Shown: positions 8,445 to 18,715, numbered from the stretch's first letter. The stretch is 64,000 nucleotides of DNA from an uncultured Methanobrevibacter sp. (GCA_900318035.1 ONJC01000011.1:54022-118021), one strand, 5' to 3'. Made by a program: numbers and translations. The notes: a model not told the origin generated them from the letters alone.

Positions 8445-9149
8445 ATGAAAGTATTAGCTAATTTTGAAGATAATCAGAAAATTTCTTCCAATTCCTCTTT
8501 GGATGCTCTTTTGGGAGGAGGTTTTGAAAAGGGTGTTATAACTCAGATATTTGGACCTCCCAGTTCGGGCAAAAGTAACATTACTTTAACTTTGGCCGTT
8601 AGTGTAGCCAAAAATGGTAAAAAAGTAATATATATTGATACCGAAGGTGGAATTTCCATTGACAGAATTAAACAGATTGCAGGTCCTGATTTTCCAAGAG
8701 TAGCTAATAATATAATAGTTTTTGAACCTACTAACTTTTTAGAGCAAAATGATACTTTAAAAGCAATTGAAGTGTGGCTTAGAAAAAACCATGATGATGT
8801 GGATTTGCTTGTTCTTGACTCTGCTGTTGCCCTTTACCGTGTGGATGACATGAAATCATCCAAACTGAATAAGGAATTGGGTAAGCAGATGGGAATTTTA
8901 TCCAAGATTGCAAGGGTCTATGATATTGCTGTCGTATTGACAAATCAGATTTACAATGCCTTTGACGATGAAGGCAATAATGACATCCGTGCGGTTGGCG
9001 GAACAATCCTGCAATATTGGAGCAAGGTTATTATCCAGCTGGAACGTGGGGACGAGATAAACAGGCGTGTTGCCACATTGAAACGCCACAGAAGCATTCC
9101 CGAAGGCAATCAGGCGGTGTTTGCCATAACTTCAAGGGGAATAATTTAG
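8445..9149 (+). CDS. radB: DNA repair and recombination protein RadB
   Basis: The 234-residue protein is the single-domain archaeal RadA paralogue RadB. Walker A is GPPSSGKS (37-44), Walker B is DLLVLDSAVALYR, and the L2-adjacent block VLTNQIYNAF and GGTILQYWSKVIIQL fit the family. It lacks the N-terminal helix-hairpin-helix domain of RadA, so it is a recombination mediator rather than the main strand-exchange ATPase. I chose the ATG at 8445 because the protein then begins as RadB does. A TATA-like TTATATATTATATAA about 25-35 bases upstream suggests a nearly leaderless mRNA without Shine-Dalgarno. Confidence 0.9.
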   Translation: MKVLANFEDNQKISSNSSLDALLGGGFEKGVITQIFGPPSSGKSNITLTLAVSVAKNGKKVIYIDTEGGISIDRIKQIAGPDFPRVANNIIVFEPTNFLEQNDTLKAIEVWLRKNHDDVDLLVLDSAVALYRVDDMKSSKLNKELGKQMGILSKIARVYDIAVVLTNQIYNAFDDEGNNDIRAVGGTILQYWSKVIIQLERGDEINRRVATLKRHRSIPEGNQAVFAITSRGII

Positions 9150-9207
9150 GATAATTTTATTAATAATTAAAAATATATATTTATTTTGGAATTGTTTGAG
9201 TGATATT

Positions 9208-10380
9208 ATGAGGGAAAAGGATTTCGATATTAAAAACCCAAGAAAAAAATTCAAAAAAACTGAACGGGTGCCTCCAAAAGGTTATGACAATGCAAATGAC
9301 TTTTTTGAGGACATGTACATGGATAAAGACATGATTTGGATGGGTCAAAATACAAATCATTTACACGACGATACAATAGCGGATGCCATGATTGATGCCA
9401 TTCATGAAAAAACCTTCTGTAGATATCCTGCCCCTGAAGGATTCAGCGAACTTAAACAATTGATTTTAGATGATTTGGATTTGGAAGGTTTTGAGGTGCT
9501 GTTGACATCAGGTGCAACAGAATCTTTATATTTATGTATGCAGGCTCTTCTGGAACCTGAAGACAATGTGATTCTATCAGATCCGGGATACTTTATCATT
9601 GGAGATTTTGCAAACAGATTTGCCGGTGAAGTCAGATACGTTCCTATCTATTATCCTGAAAATGACTATAAGTTGACTCCGGACCTTTTACGTGAAAATA
9701 TGGATGAAAATACTCGTATGGTTATTCTGATAGATCCGTTAAACCCACTCGGTTCCTCATACACAGAAGACGAATTAAAGGAGTTTGCTGAAATTGCTAA
9801 GGAAAATGATTTGTACTTATTGCATGATATAACTTACAAAGACTTTGCACGTGAACATTTCCTTGTAGAAAACTATGCTCCCGGCCAAACATTAACAATA
9901 TACAGCTTTTCAAAAATATTTGGAATGGCAGGGTTGAGGATTGGAGCGGTAGTTTCATCCAAACCGATTGTTGATGCTATTAAAAATGCTGTTGTCAATG
10001 ATTTGGGAGTAAATATCATTTCACAGTATGGTGCCATTGCAGGCCTTAAATCAAAACCTGAATGGTATGACAGAATACGTGAAACATGCTTTGAAAATCA
10101 AAGGTTAATCAAGGAAATGGTTGACACTGTTGATGGTGTATTCCTGCCGGTTTATCCGTCAGATGCCAATATGATGGCAGTCGATTTGTCAGGTGCGGGA
10201 ATCGATCCAAAAGAAATGTCAAACTATTTGATTGAAAAGAAACTCTTCACAAGAGAAGGGGAATACACATCTGAAGAATTTGGACACAGATACCTGCGTA
10301 TTAGTTTCTCAATTCCAACAGAACAGATTGAAGTATTCTGTGAAGAGTTCCCAAAAGCTGTTGAAGCTTTAAGAAAATGA
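9208..10380 (+). CDS. PLP-dependent class I/II aminotransferase
   Basis: The 390-residue fold-type I aminotransferase has the PLP lysine at about K236 (YSFSKIFGMAGLRIG), the Asp that contacts the pyridine nitrogen at D207 (HDITY), Asn179 in PLNPLG and the phosphate-binding SGATESL segment (101-107). An additional N-terminal 30 residues rich in Lys are unusual. Substrate specificity (aspartate, aromatic or histidinol-phosphate) cannot be read from these motifs. The ATG at 9208 is preceded by a GAGTGAT ribosome-binding site. The gene overlaps the next by ATGA and so heads a three-gene operon with an Fe-S protein and a DGC protein. Confidence 0.85.
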   Translation: MREKDFDIKNPRKKFKKTERVPPKGYDNANDFFEDMYMDKDMIWMGQNTNHLHDDTIADAMIDAIHEKTFCRYPAPEGFSELKQLILDDLDLEGFEVLLTSGATESLYLCMQALLEPEDNVILSDPGYFIIGDFANRFAGEVRYVPIYYPENDYKLTPDLLRENMDENTRMVILIDPLNPLGSSYTEDELKEFAEIAKENDLYLLHDITYKDFAREHFLVENYAPGQTLTIYSFSKIFGMAGLRIGAVVSSKPIVDAIKNAVVNDLGVNIISQYGAIAGLKSKPEWYDRIRETCFENQRLIKEMVDTVDGVFLPVYPSDANMMAVDLSGAGIDPKEMSNYLIEKKLFTREGEYTSEEFGHRYLRISFSIPTEQIEVFCEEFPKAVEALRK

Positions 10381-11126
10381 TTGATGTAGATTTTAAGGGG
10401 TTTAGATATCATAAACCCATTCCTAATTTTTATAAGATTGATAATCCTATAAATCCAAAAACTGAAATTTCAGATGATTTGCTGATTGAATTGGATGAAT
10501 TGGCCAAAAAGTATAATTTTACAGGAATCAGCTATTCAAAATTGTCTGATGACTTTAAAAAAGATTTAAACATTGACATTGACAATGTGCTTATTTTTAA
10601 ATTCCTCATGGGTGTGGATTTAATTAATATGGAACCTTCAAGGGAGAAGGGGAAATTAATGGATAAGGAATTTCAGGAATATGGAATTCATGTTTATGAA
10701 TTTGCCGATTTTTTAAGGGGAAACGGATTTAATGCAGATTTGATACATCCTTTAGATGATAATTTAAGTTTAAGGGCAATTGCAATGCAGTCCAATGATT
10801 GCGTTATTACAAGAAGCAACATGTGTTATTTTAAGGATGGATTGCACAATAGCTTTTTCATGATTCACACATCAATTGAGAATTTGCCTTTCAAAACAGA
10901 AAATGACATGTTGTGGGTTCCGGATTTCTGTTCGACCTGTGGTGTGTGCATTGAGAGATGCCCAAAGGATGCCTTCGATGAGAATGAAAAGCTTTTAAGA
11001 AAGGTCTGCACTGCCCACCGGGAAGGTTGCAATGAATGCATCCTGAGATGTCCGTTCTTTAAAAGAGGTTATGATAAAGTTAAAAAACGTTATGATAGAA
11101 TGAAAAAGAGGTCTGAAAATGTCTGA
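10377..11126 (+). CDS. 4Fe-4S dicluster ferredoxin-like protein
   Basis: This 249-residue protein ends in a two-cluster ferredoxin module: C-S-T-C-G-V-C-I-E-R-C-P and, after a spacer, C-T-A-H-R-E-G-C-N-E-C-I-L-R-C-P. The first about 170 residues are reminiscent of the epoxyqueuosine reductase/reductive dehalogenase class (an EFADFLRGNGFNADLIHP block and a TRSNMCYF segment), but a corrinoid-binding motif is not obvious. The start codon overlaps the aminotransferase stop and its end overlaps the DGC gene by 8 bases, so the three are translationally coupled. It probably passes electrons in a redox step; the substrate is unknown. Confidence 0.7.
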   Translation: MIDVDFKGFRYHKPIPNFYKIDNPINPKTEISDDLLIELDELAKKYNFTGISYSKLSDDFKKDLNIDIDNVLIFKFLMGVDLINMEPSREKGKLMDKEFQEYGIHVYEFADFLRGNGFNADLIHPLDDNLSLRAIAMQSNDCVITRSNMCYFKDGLHNSFFMIHTSIENLPFKTENDMLWVPDFCSTCGVCIERCPKDAFDENEKLLRKVCTAHREGCNECILRCPFFKRGYDKVKKRYDRMKKRSENV

Positions 11127-11496
11127 TAAAATAGCTTTGGTTTCATGCAGCGGTTTGAGTCCGTTGGGTTTAGTAGTTCGAGCAGCCAGTGTAGAGCTGG
11201 CTTTGGAAAATGACAATATTGTTGCAGCATGCATCACAGAATATTCTGCACAGCCTAATAACTGTTCACCAATTCTGGATGATGCGAAAATAGTTACAAT
11301 AACAGGCTGCAGTGATGACTGTGCATCAGTAATTCTTAAGGAAAAGGATGTTGATGCAATAATGAACATTCCTGCTGATGCAGTCGTAAAAACCTATGAT
11401 TTAAATCCGTTGGATGCCGTAAGGCTGGATGATGATGGTGAAAAAGCTGTTGATGTCTTAAAAAAATATATTCTGAAAGAATTGGAAAACATTTAA
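11119..11496 (+). CDS. Putative zinc-binding DGC-domain protein
   Basis: At 125 residues this is a small cytosolic alpha/beta protein with the N-terminal CSGLSPLGLVVRAA motif and conserved Cys residues (AACITEY, PNNCSPI, GCSDDCA). These match the DGC or putative zinc-binding family that occurs in methanogens and anaerobic bacteria. Its role is unknown; Cys spacing suits a metal or persulfide site. It overlaps the upstream Fe-S protein gene by 8 bases and closes the operon. The intergenic DNA to the convergent RLI gene holds an inverted repeat around ATTGCAGAATTC at about 11538. Confidence 0.7.
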   Translation: MSDKIALVSCSGLSPLGLVVRAASVELALENDNIVAACITEYSAQPNNCSPILDDAKIVTITGCSDDCASVILKEKDVDAIMNIPADAVVKTYDLNPLDAVRLDDDGEKAVDVLKKYILKELENI

Positions 11497-11575
11497 GATA
11501 CTGTTAGCAATTAGTTTTTGCTCAAAGAAAAAAAGTATTGCAGAATTCAATATTCTGCATTTAATCATGTTTTTT

Positions 11576-13354
11576 TTAATCGGACAAGTAATAGTACTCT
11601 CCTTTTTCTTTTTGTTCACGGTCTTTGTAACTGTCGAGCTTATTCACTCTTGGCCTTTTGGTTTCCTTATCTCTTCTGAATGTAATGTTTAGATTTCCTA
11701 AAAATTCATTCATTGCATTTCTGAGATCTGTAGGTTTTGAGGCATGACCGTCCAAACCTGGAGTTCCGTTGAATACCATTGCCCTGTCTGATATATAGTC
11801 TATAAAGACAATATCGTGGTCAACGATAAGTGATGCTGCATTTCTGCTTTCAACCATTTTACGGATAACTCTTGCGGCTATTAATCTTTGTTCAACATCC
11901 AAAAATGCTGTAGGTTCGTCGAAAAGATAGATTTCAGCATCTTTTGAAAGTGTTGTAGCAATGGCAAGTCTTTGAAGTTCCCCTCCACTTAATCCTTTGA
12001 CTGGTTTGTCAAGAATGTCGTTTAATGTCAGAGGTTTCATAATCTCACTTTCGAAGATTTTGGTTCCGAAATTAGGCACATTAACATACAGGAATTCCTG
12101 CACGGTTCCTTCAAAGTTGGAAACAATGTATTGTGGTTTGTAGGCTATTGCAACGTCTTCATCAACTTCTCCATCAGTCGGTTCTTCAACGCCTGCTAGC
12201 ATTTTTGCAAATGTTGTTTTACCGATACCGTTTGAACCGAATGCAGTTACAATTTCGTCATAAAAGATTTCCCCTGCTTCGGCAGTTAGTTTAAATCCGT
12301 CATAGTCCTTGCTTAAGTCAGTGTAGCTTGCAAGTGCATCCCCTTCATCTTCAGGAGTTGGCGGTCTTATGGTAAATTCGATAGGATTTTTCCTGATTCT
12401 GACATTTTCTTCTGCCAAAAATCCTTTGATGTAAGCATTGATTCCTAAACGAACACCTTTTCTGCCGGAAACTACTCCGTATCCTCCCGGCTGTCCGTAT
12501 AATATGTGGATATTGTCGGAAAGTGCATCAAGGGTAGCAAGGTCGTGTTCAATAACGAGCACGCTTTTACCTTCTTCAGCCAGTGACCTGATTACTCGAA
12601 CTGCATTCAATCTTTGGGACACGTCAAGCCAGGAAGTCGGTTCGTCAAAGTAGTAGAAATCTCCTTCCCTTAAAACTGTTGCAGCTATTGCAACCCTTTG
12701 AAGTTCTCCTCCACTCAGATTTTCCATTTTCCTGTCAAGTACATTTTCAAGCTGCAGTTCTTTTGTGACATAGTCAAGCTTGTCCCTTTCATTAACGTTT
12801 GAAAGCAGATCAATTACCTTGCCTTTAACAACTTTCGGAAGCTTGTCAACCATCTGTGGCTTCAGGATGGTTTTGATGTTACCCTCGGAGAGGTCCTGGA
12901 AATATTTCTGAAGTGCTGAACCTTTATAATATTCAATTACTCCATCCCAGTTTTCAGGTGCATTTTCGAAGTCTCCGAAGTTTGGTATCAGATTTCCGGA
13001 CAATATGTTCATTATTGTGGATTTACCAATACCGTTCTGTCCTAAAAGACCTAAAACGGTTCCTTCTTCCAGACTTGGAAGTCCAAACAGTTCAAACTGG
13101 TTTTGTCCAAATCTGTGAATAGGTTCACCTACTGCTTCAGGTAAGTTAATAATCGTAATTGCATCAAATGGGCACCTATTTGTACAAATACCGCACCCTT
13201 CACATAATTCCTCAGATATCAACGGTTTTTTCGTATCTTCGTCAATTACTATGGTGTCTTCGTCCATTCTGACACCCGGACAGTAATGTATACATAGATA
13301 ATCACATTTTTTAGGTTGACATCTGTCTTTATCTAAAATTGAAATACGGGTCAT
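11576..13354 (-). CDS. rli: ABCE1/RLI ribosome recycling ATPase
   Basis: The 592-residue protein has the full ABCE1 layout. Two 4Fe-4S clusters occupy residues 1-75 (Cys12, 17, 21, 25 and the [12 protein letters not shown] set), then two ABC domains follow with Walker A GQNGIGKS (105-112) and GSNGIGKT (about 374), and two LSGGELQR signatures. With aPelota or aRF1 it splits 70S ribosomes after termination. The insertion between Walker A and signature in the first domain (helix-loop-helix) is present. A clear AGGAGATTATA ribosome-binding site precedes the ATG. It is monocistronic. Length is normal for archaea. Confidence 0.97.
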   Translation of the reverse strand: MTRISILDKDRCQPKKCDYLCIHYCPGVRMDEDTIVIDEDTKKPLISEELCEGCGICTNRCPFDAITIINLPEAVGEPIHRFGQNQFELFGLPSLEEGTVLGLLGQNGIGKSTIMNILSGNLIPNFGDFENAPENWDGVIEYYKGSALQKYFQDLSEGNIKTILKPQMVDKLPKVVKGKVIDLLSNVNERDKLDYVTKELQLENVLDRKMENLSGGELQRVAIAATVLREGDFYYFDEPTSWLDVSQRLNAVRVIRSLAEEGKSVLVIEHDLATLDALSDNIHILYGQPGGYGVVSGRKGVRLGINAYIKGFLAEENVRIRKNPIEFTIRPPTPEDEGDALASYTDLSKDYDGFKLTAEAGEIFYDEIVTAFGSNGIGKTTFAKMLAGVEEPTDGEVDEDVAIAYKPQYIVSNFEGTVQEFLYVNVPNFGTKIFESEIMKPLTLNDILDKPVKGLSGGELQRLAIATTLSKDAEIYLFDEPTAFLDVEQRLIAARVIRKMVESRNAASLIVDHDIVFIDYISDRAMVFNGTPGLDGHASKPTDLRNAMNEFLGNLNITFRRDKETKRPRVNKLDSYKDREQKEKGEYYYLSD

Positions 13355-13487
13355 TATAATCTCCTTAAAAATATAATCATTAACAATTTTGTTAATTCTA
13401 TTTAATTAAGGTTTGTAAAATTAGAATTTCAGACTCTTTAAAAAACTTTGCTGATTTGAAATTTTAAATATTCCTAATTCCAAATAT

Positions 13488-15368
13488 CTATTTCAGCCTA
13501 ATGGCAAACATTGTTGTGTCATCAAACTGTTCTTTGTTTTCGCAGAAATCGTTTATGTCCTTTTCCACGGAGCCTATTATCTTTTTCAAATCTTCATTTT
13601 TATGTTTATTTAGGATATCTTTTAATCTTTCTTCACCGTAGAAATCCTTATAATTGTAATTTGCCTCAGTTATGCCGTCGGTATATAAAACTATTGCATC
13701 TCCTGATTTTAATTGAATTTCATGTGTTTCATAAGGAAGGTCTTCCATTGCCGCTAAAACTATTCCAGGGTCAATATGCACATATTCAAAATTATCGTTT
13801 TGCTTGATTAATGGCGGATTGTGTCCGGCATTTACATAGGATAATTTCTTTGTTTTGAAGTTTATTTTTCCAAGCCAGCATGTAACGAAGAGATTTTCAA
13901 CATTTCCTTCACAGAGAAGGTTATTTACTTCATAAAATACTTCTGAAAGATCATCGAGGTGTATTGCATAATCCTGGATTAATGTCATTGCTTTAACCAT
14001 AATCAGTGAGGCAGTTATTCCTTTCCCGCTCACGTCTCCAATCACAAATCCGATATTGTCGTCATCTATTTTGAAAAAGTCGTAGAAATCTCCGGCAACT
14101 TCCCGTGCAGGTTTCATCAACCCCCAAATTTCACAGTTTTCGCCATTGTTGTATTTTTCAAAATCTTTGGAAATCATTGAGTCCTGTATTTCATGAGCTA
14201 ATTTCATTTCCGTTTCATATCTTTCCTTTTGGGAGGTAACTTCAATCAGCTGTTCTCTGTAAAGATTCAAATCTTCTTCCATTTCAAGCAGTGAACCGGC
14301 AAGGGATTTAAGTTCATTGTTAACGGTAATTGAATTCAGATCATCGTTAAGCATCTGATAATCCTCTTCCTTATTTATAGTTCTGGATAATGATTTTGAT
14401 AGTCTGTTAATTGGCTTTGTCATATTTTTTTCCAGATAATACATATAACCTAAAACCGGAATCAGCATCAATGTCATGTATTGAATAATAACACGTGAAA
14501 AATTGCCGAGTATCTCATTTGGGGTTATTTCCTCAGGAATAAATATGTACATAGGTACGGTTGCCAATCCGAGCAGAATCAGCAATAGTATGAATAGGGA
14601 GGAATTAATTTTATTGAATAAATTTATATTAATATCTTCTTTTATTACACAATTTTCTTCTAACGGTTTTGTTATATAGATTAGCAGGAGCGCCATTACT
14701 AAAATACTTATTATTGTTGAGTAAAACTCATTTTCCACTAATATGATATTTGCCATTCCGATAATGATTGCGGAAATTAGCATGATTGTGTAAGCTTTTT
14801 CAGGCAAAATCTTCCTCAATCTTTTTTTGGGAGTATATAACGGTATTTTATATTTGACTGCAATATGTATTCCCATTATCAAAACAATCACGCTTAACGG
14901 AAATATCATTATCATGTTATGGTATAAGTCCATTGCATCAGAATTTCCTTTTATGAGCCCATTTAACAAAATGTATGCCACTATCAAATAAATTATGAAC
15001 ATGGCAAAAAATTTAATTATATTGTATAAAGTGTTAAAATTAGGAATTTCATGGCCGTCCCGGTTCATTACGGAATACCATAATTTCCACAGTAGCATAT
15101 TGCTTATAAACAGCATGCTAATTACTTTCACCGTATATATGTAGTCGTTTGGGTCACATACTAATAAATATGCAGTTTCTACTATGACAAATCCTAAAAC
15201 TCCAAAAGGACCCCATAATAAACTTAAAACGGGTATGATGACAATTTCAAAGTTTATATACTCGGTGGCATTCACAACCTCTAAAAATACTATTGTTAAA
15301 AAAGTTATGCCTATAGAGAATAATAACATAAATTTTCTTGATTTAAAAAGGTTCCTTATTCTATTCAT
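13488..15368 (-). CDS. Membrane-anchored SpoIIE/RsbU-type PP2C phosphatase
   Basis: The product (626 residues from the ATG at 15368; an in-frame ATG at 15383 adds 5) has about nine membrane helices in residues 1-335, a coiled-coil linker rich in Glu (about 340-405) and a C-terminal SpoIIE domain. Metal-binding aspartates are intact: D427 in VAGDFYDFF, D445 in IGDVSGKG, plus LYTDGITEA and FDDTTMFAIRL near the end. Such enzymes dephosphorylate STAS-type antagonists in partner-switching cascades. It overlaps the 3' end of a paralogous gene by 8 bases, so both are one operon. The ligand of the membrane sensor part is unknown. Confidence 0.85.
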   Translation of the reverse strand: MNRIRNLFKSRKFMLLFSIGITFLTIVFLEVVNATEYINFEIVIIPVLSLLWGPFGVLGFVIVETAYLLVCDPNDYIYTVKVISMLFISNMLLWKLWYSVMNRDGHEIPNFNTLYNIIKFFAMFIIYLIVAYILLNGLIKGNSDAMDLYHNMIMIFPLSVIVLIMGIHIAVKYKIPLYTPKKRLRKILPEKAYTIMLISAIIIGMANIILVENEFYSTIISILVMALLLIYITKPLEENCVIKEDININLFNKINSSLFILLLILLGLATVPMYIFIPEEITPNEILGNFSRVIIQYMTLMLIPVLGYMYYLEKNMTKPINRLSKSLSRTINKEEDYQMLNDDLNSITVNNELKSLAGSLLEMEEDLNLYREQLIEVTSQKERYETEMKLAHEIQDSMISKDFEKYNNGENCEIWGLMKPAREVAGDFYDFFKIDDDNIGFVIGDVSGKGITASLIMVKAMTLIQDYAIHLDDLSEVFYEVNNLLCEGNVENLFVTCWLGKINFKTKKLSYVNAGHNPPLIKQNDNFEYVHIDPGIVLAAMEDLPYETHEIQLKSGDAIVLYTDGITEANYNYKDFYGEERLKDILNKHKNEDLKKIIGSVEKDINDFCENKEQFDDTTMFAIRLK

Positions 15369-17295
15369 AACTTTCACAACCATTATATTTCAGTACCAGC
15401 ATGGTAATGTCATCGATAGGATTATCATAATTGTAAACACTATTTAAATCGTTTTTAATGCCTTTAATCATATTTTCTAACTTTTCGTCTTTATATTTGT
15501 TTACGGTTTCTTTCAATAGTTCATCATTGCAATATGATTCGGGATTGTTCTTTCTTCCTATTGCTCCATCAGTATATAAAAACACCATATCTCCTGGACT
15601 TAAATCCAGTTCATGTTTTTCATAACGGGCATTTTCCATGCCTCCTATAAGATAATCAGGTTTGATTTTCAAATATTCGAAATCCTGATTGTCATGTTTG
15701 ACTAATGGAGGATTATGTCCTGCATTAACAAAACTCAATTTTCCGTTCATGAAGTTTAATTTTCCAAACCATGATGTGACAAACAGTTTATCATCATTTC
15801 TTTGGAAAGATAAATCATTAACATTTTCAAAAAGTTTTTCGAGGTCAGGGTCGAATTTACTGTGGTTTTCAATTAGCTGCATTGTTTTAACCATGAATAA
15901 TGTTGAAGAAACTCCAGTTCCACCTGTATCTCCAATAACGAAAGCCGCATTTTCACCATCCATATTAAAATAGTCATAGAATGCTCCCCCAACTTCTTTT
16001 GCAGGTTCCATTAACCCATATATCTCGAAAGGTTTGTCATTGGAAAATTCATCAAAATTTGTTTTAAGCATTCCTGACTGGATATTGCTGGCAATTTTAA
16101 ATTCGGTTTCAATTTTTTCTTTTTCTGCAGTTGTTTTTTTGAGGTTATTCAAATAGTTTTCAATGTTGTTTCTTAATGTAATGAACGATTCGATTAATCT
16201 GGACATATCATCATTGTTTTTCAGATATTTCTCGAATTTTTCAGTGTAGTTATCATCAGGCTCTGTGTTTTCATTGTTCTGGTAGTGGTTCAATGAATCG
16301 ATTAGGCCGTAGATTGGATTGGTTATCGTTTTTTCAACATGATATATGTGGAACATGCAAAAGAGAATCATCATTCCGCTTCCAAAACATAAATTGAACA
16401 GTTGAATGTAATCTTCATTGAAGTTGTATGTAAAAATCAAGCTGATTGTTACCAGCTCATCAAAAATGACGAAAAATAGAATTGAGAGTATTATCAGGAA
16501 AAATAGGATAATTTTTTCAATGATTGAGTACTTGATAACTCGCACTTCTATATTTGCTTCAAACTTGTTTAAACAGAATAATATTGCCATAATGACAGTC
16601 AATCCAAAGAATATATTGTCTGTAATGTTGTTGTCTATGTGGAATATTTGAACAACCGTTATATAACCTATCAGTAATGTGAAACCCAACAGGAAATATT
16701 TATCGTCGATGTCAATGAGGTTGATCCATTTGTCAGGCGTTTGCATAGGCAGTTCTTCAATGTTGAAAATGCTGATAAAGAATATTCCGAATATTAAAGT
16801 GAAATTAAAGAGATTTAAAACATATGCTGTTTTTGCAATAAAGCTTGATAATGGATAAATTACATACATTTTTGAATATGCTTCAAATGATATGTAAATC
16901 AATGCCCAATAGACGATTGAAACAATTAATGCTATAATTAGAAATTTGAGGATATTGTATGTTGAATTGAATTTTGGAGTGTTGATTTTTGTTTCGGTAA
17001 ATGTCGTATACCATAATTTGTATGCGATTATGGATATGGTAAACATTATTGCAAAATCAATTAATGAAGCCATTGGGTCGACTCCTTCAGCAAGCTGCCA
17101 GATAAGGCTGGAGAGGGCTTGGCCTAAACCGCCAATAGGGCCAAACATCATTCCAAAAACAGGTGCGATACCTACATCGGCGACTATATATTCTCCTCCA
17201 AATGGCATATGCTCAAAAAAGTAATATAATATAAATTCCACTGTAAAAGTGAAAATAAAAATGAATTTTTTATTATTGAATAGTTTTTTAAGCAT
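15361..17295 (-). CDS. Membrane SpoIIE-type phosphatase paralogue with altered active site
   Basis: This 644-residue paralogue of the next gene has the same plan: about eight to ten membrane helices (1-320), a helical linker and a C-terminal SpoIIE domain. The first metal-ligand position is changed: the motif reads VGGAFYD (A438) instead of VGGDFYD, and the second reads IGDTGGTG around D456 rather than GDVSGKG. LYTDGA and PIDDITMLVL are kept. It may therefore be a weak or dead phosphatase acting as sensor or partner of the intact copy. The two genes overlap, so they are made together. Upstream lies an AT-rich promoter shared in opposite direction with pth2. Confidence 0.8.
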   Translation of the reverse strand: MLKKLFNNKKFIFIFTFTVEFILYYFFEHMPFGGEYIVADVGIAPVFGMMFGPIGGLGQALSSLIWQLAEGVDPMASLIDFAIMFTISIIAYKLWYTTFTETKINTPKFNSTYNILKFLIIALIVSIVYWALIYISFEAYSKMYVIYPLSSFIAKTAYVLNLFNFTLIFGIFFISIFNIEELPMQTPDKWINLIDIDDKYFLLGFTLLIGYITVVQIFHIDNNITDNIFFGLTVIMAILFCLNKFEANIEVRVIKYSIIEKIILFFLIILSILFFVIFDELVTISLIFTYNFNEDYIQLFNLCFGSGMMILFCMFHIYHVEKTITNPIYGLIDSLNHYQNNENTEPDDNYTEKFEKYLKNNDDMSRLIESFITLRNNIENYLNNLKKTTAEKEKIETEFKIASNIQSGMLKTNFDEFSNDKPFEIYGLMEPAKEVGGAFYDYFNMDGENAAFVIGDTGGTGVSSTLFMVKTMQLIENHSKFDPDLEKLFENVNDLSFQRNDDKLFVTSWFGKLNFMNGKLSFVNAGHNPPLVKHDNQDFEYLKIKPDYLIGGMENARYEKHELDLSPGDMVFLYTDGAIGRKNNPESYCNDELLKETVNKYKDEKLENMIKGIKNDLNSVYNYDNPIDDITMLVLKYNGCESYE

Positions 17296-17478
17296 TTTAT
17301 CCCTACGGTATTCTATATGAAATACTCTTTATCTAATATTATTTAAAAAGTTATATTTGTTTTTTTTAGTAATTTGATATTTTTTTCATTTTTCAGTGGT
17401 GGTAAATATAAATATTAATAAGTCAGAATATTTTAATAATGAAAAACTATTTTTAGTTAGATTTTTTTTGATGATATT

Positions 17479-17817
17479 ATGAAACAAGTAATGATTGTAA
17501 GAACGGATTTAAAAATGCGTAAGGGAAAAATCGCTGCACAGTGCTGTCATGGTGCAATTGGAGCATATAAAAAATCACCTGCTGATAAGATTAGAAAATG
17601 GGAAAATGAAGCTTATGCTAAGGTCGTTTTAAAAGTTCAGACTTTAGAGGAGTTAACTGCACTTAAAAAATTGGCTGATGAAAAGGGCATTGCCAATTAT
17701 TTGGTAGTTGATGCTGGAAGGACGCAGATACCTACATCAAGCGTTACTGTTTTGGCACTTGGGCCTGATGAAGATAAAATTCTTGATGAAGTGACTGGGG
17801 ATTTAAAACTTTTATGA
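17479..17817 (+). CDS. pth2: Peptidyl-tRNA hydrolase Pth2
   Basis: The 112-residue enzyme frees tRNA from peptidyl-tRNA that drops off ribosomes. It carries the Pth2 signature: VMIVRTDLKMRKGKIAAQCCHGA at the N-terminus, the catalytic KGK/H set, YLVVDAGRTQIPTSSVTVLALGP near the end. It has no N-terminal membrane helix, unlike eukaryotic homologues, which is normal in archaea. It precedes the MfnE-like kinase, zinc finger and EF1B genes on the same strand, so four small housekeeping genes run together. Confidence 0.95.
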   Translation: MKQVMIVRTDLKMRKGKIAAQCCHGAIGAYKKSPADKIRKWENEAYAKVVLKVQTLEELTALKKLADEKGIANYLVVDAGRTQIPTSSVTVLALGPDEDKILDEVTGDLKLL

Positions 17818-17862
17818 AGGAAGTATCATTTTAATGATAGCTATTTTTAATTAAATGGGGTC

Positions 17863-18537
17863 GTGATTAGTATCATTAAACAGGTTGTTAAGATAGGGGG
17901 AAGTCTGTTCCCGAATCATGCAATAACACTGGCGGATAAATTGAAAAACACCGGTTCATGCATAATTTTGGGCGGAGGAGAATTTGCAAATTTAATTCGC
18001 AAATATGATGATGAAGTTAGCTTTTCACAGAAAACCAATCATTGGACAGCAATTGATTGCATGGATATTATAGCAAAACTTGTCAATGATAAGGTGGAAT
18101 CCGCAAAATTGGCATTTTCAATAGATGAAGTTAATGATATCTCAGATGATGGGTTCACTCCAATATTTGTTGTTTCCGAGTTTTTAAGAAAGGAAGATCC
18201 ATTTGAATGTTCATGGGATGTGACTTCAGATTCGATTGCGGCCTATGTTGCAAACATGCTAAATGCGAACCTTTTTATAGTAACAAATGTAAATGGTATA
18301 TATACCCAAGAACCGAAGGAGCCCGGTTCAACATTCATAAGTAAAATTGATGCAAAAACTTTACTAACTTTTCAGGAGTCATCGATTGATGTAATGTTGC
18401 CGTCTCTTTTATTAGAATTTGGGACTGATTGTTATGTTGTAAATGGGAAGTACCCTGAAAGGGTTTTATCTCTTATAGATGATAATGAAAATCATTATAA
18501 CTTCAATTACACAAAAATAATAGGTGATTTAAGATGA
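17863..18537 (+). CDS. mfnE: Amino acid kinase family protein, probably MfnE (methanofuran pathway)
   Basis: The 224-residue protein is an aspartokinase/uridylate-kinase fold: KIGGSLF phosphate loop at the start, LGGGEFA, TSDSIAAYVANML and the nucleotide-binding VTNVNGIYTQ. Its size and sequence fit MfnE, which phosphorylates the aminomethylfuran precursor to a diphosphate during methanofuran synthesis. This is by family recognition, not proof; other small kinases of the family are possible. The start is uncertain: GTG at 17863 has GGGG only 2 bases upstream. Its stop overlaps the next ATG (ATGA), so translation of the zinc-finger gene is coupled to it. Confidence 0.7.
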   Translation: MISIIKQVVKIGGSLFPNHAITLADKLKNTGSCIILGGGEFANLIRKYDDEVSFSQKTNHWTAIDCMDIIAKLVNDKVESAKLAFSIDEVNDISDDGFTPIFVVSEFLRKEDPFECSWDVTSDSIAAYVANMLNANLFIVTNVNGIYTQEPKEPGSTFISKIDAKTLLTFQESSIDVMLPSLLLEFGTDCYVVNGKYPERVLSLIDDNENHYNFNYTKIIGDLR

Positions 18538-18695
18538 AAACTGTAGAATGTATTTCATGCAAACAAGAAATTCCATTAACTGGACCTTTCGTTGAATTCG
18601 AATGTCCTCTTTGTGGAGCAAAAATTGCAAGATGTGAAAAATGTCGTACTTTTGGTCATGCTTACAAATGCGAATGCGGATTTGAAGGACCATAA
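18534..18695 (+). CDS. Small zinc-finger protein, HVO_2753-like
   Basis: A 53-residue protein encoded between the kinase and EF1B genes. It has four CxxC-type pairs: CISC, CPLC, CEKC and CECG, enough for two zinc sites, matching the one-domain archaeal HVO_2753-type zinc fingers that often sit directly before EF1B. The ATG overlaps the kinase stop codon. The family is highly conserved in archaea; a haloarchaeal member affects motility and biofilm formation. The molecular partner is unknown. Confidence 0.85.
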   Translation: MKTVECISCKQEIPLTGPFVEFECPLCGAKIARCEKCRTFGHAYKCECGFEGP

Positions 18696-18715
18696 ATTTA
18701 AATGGAGGAATTAGA

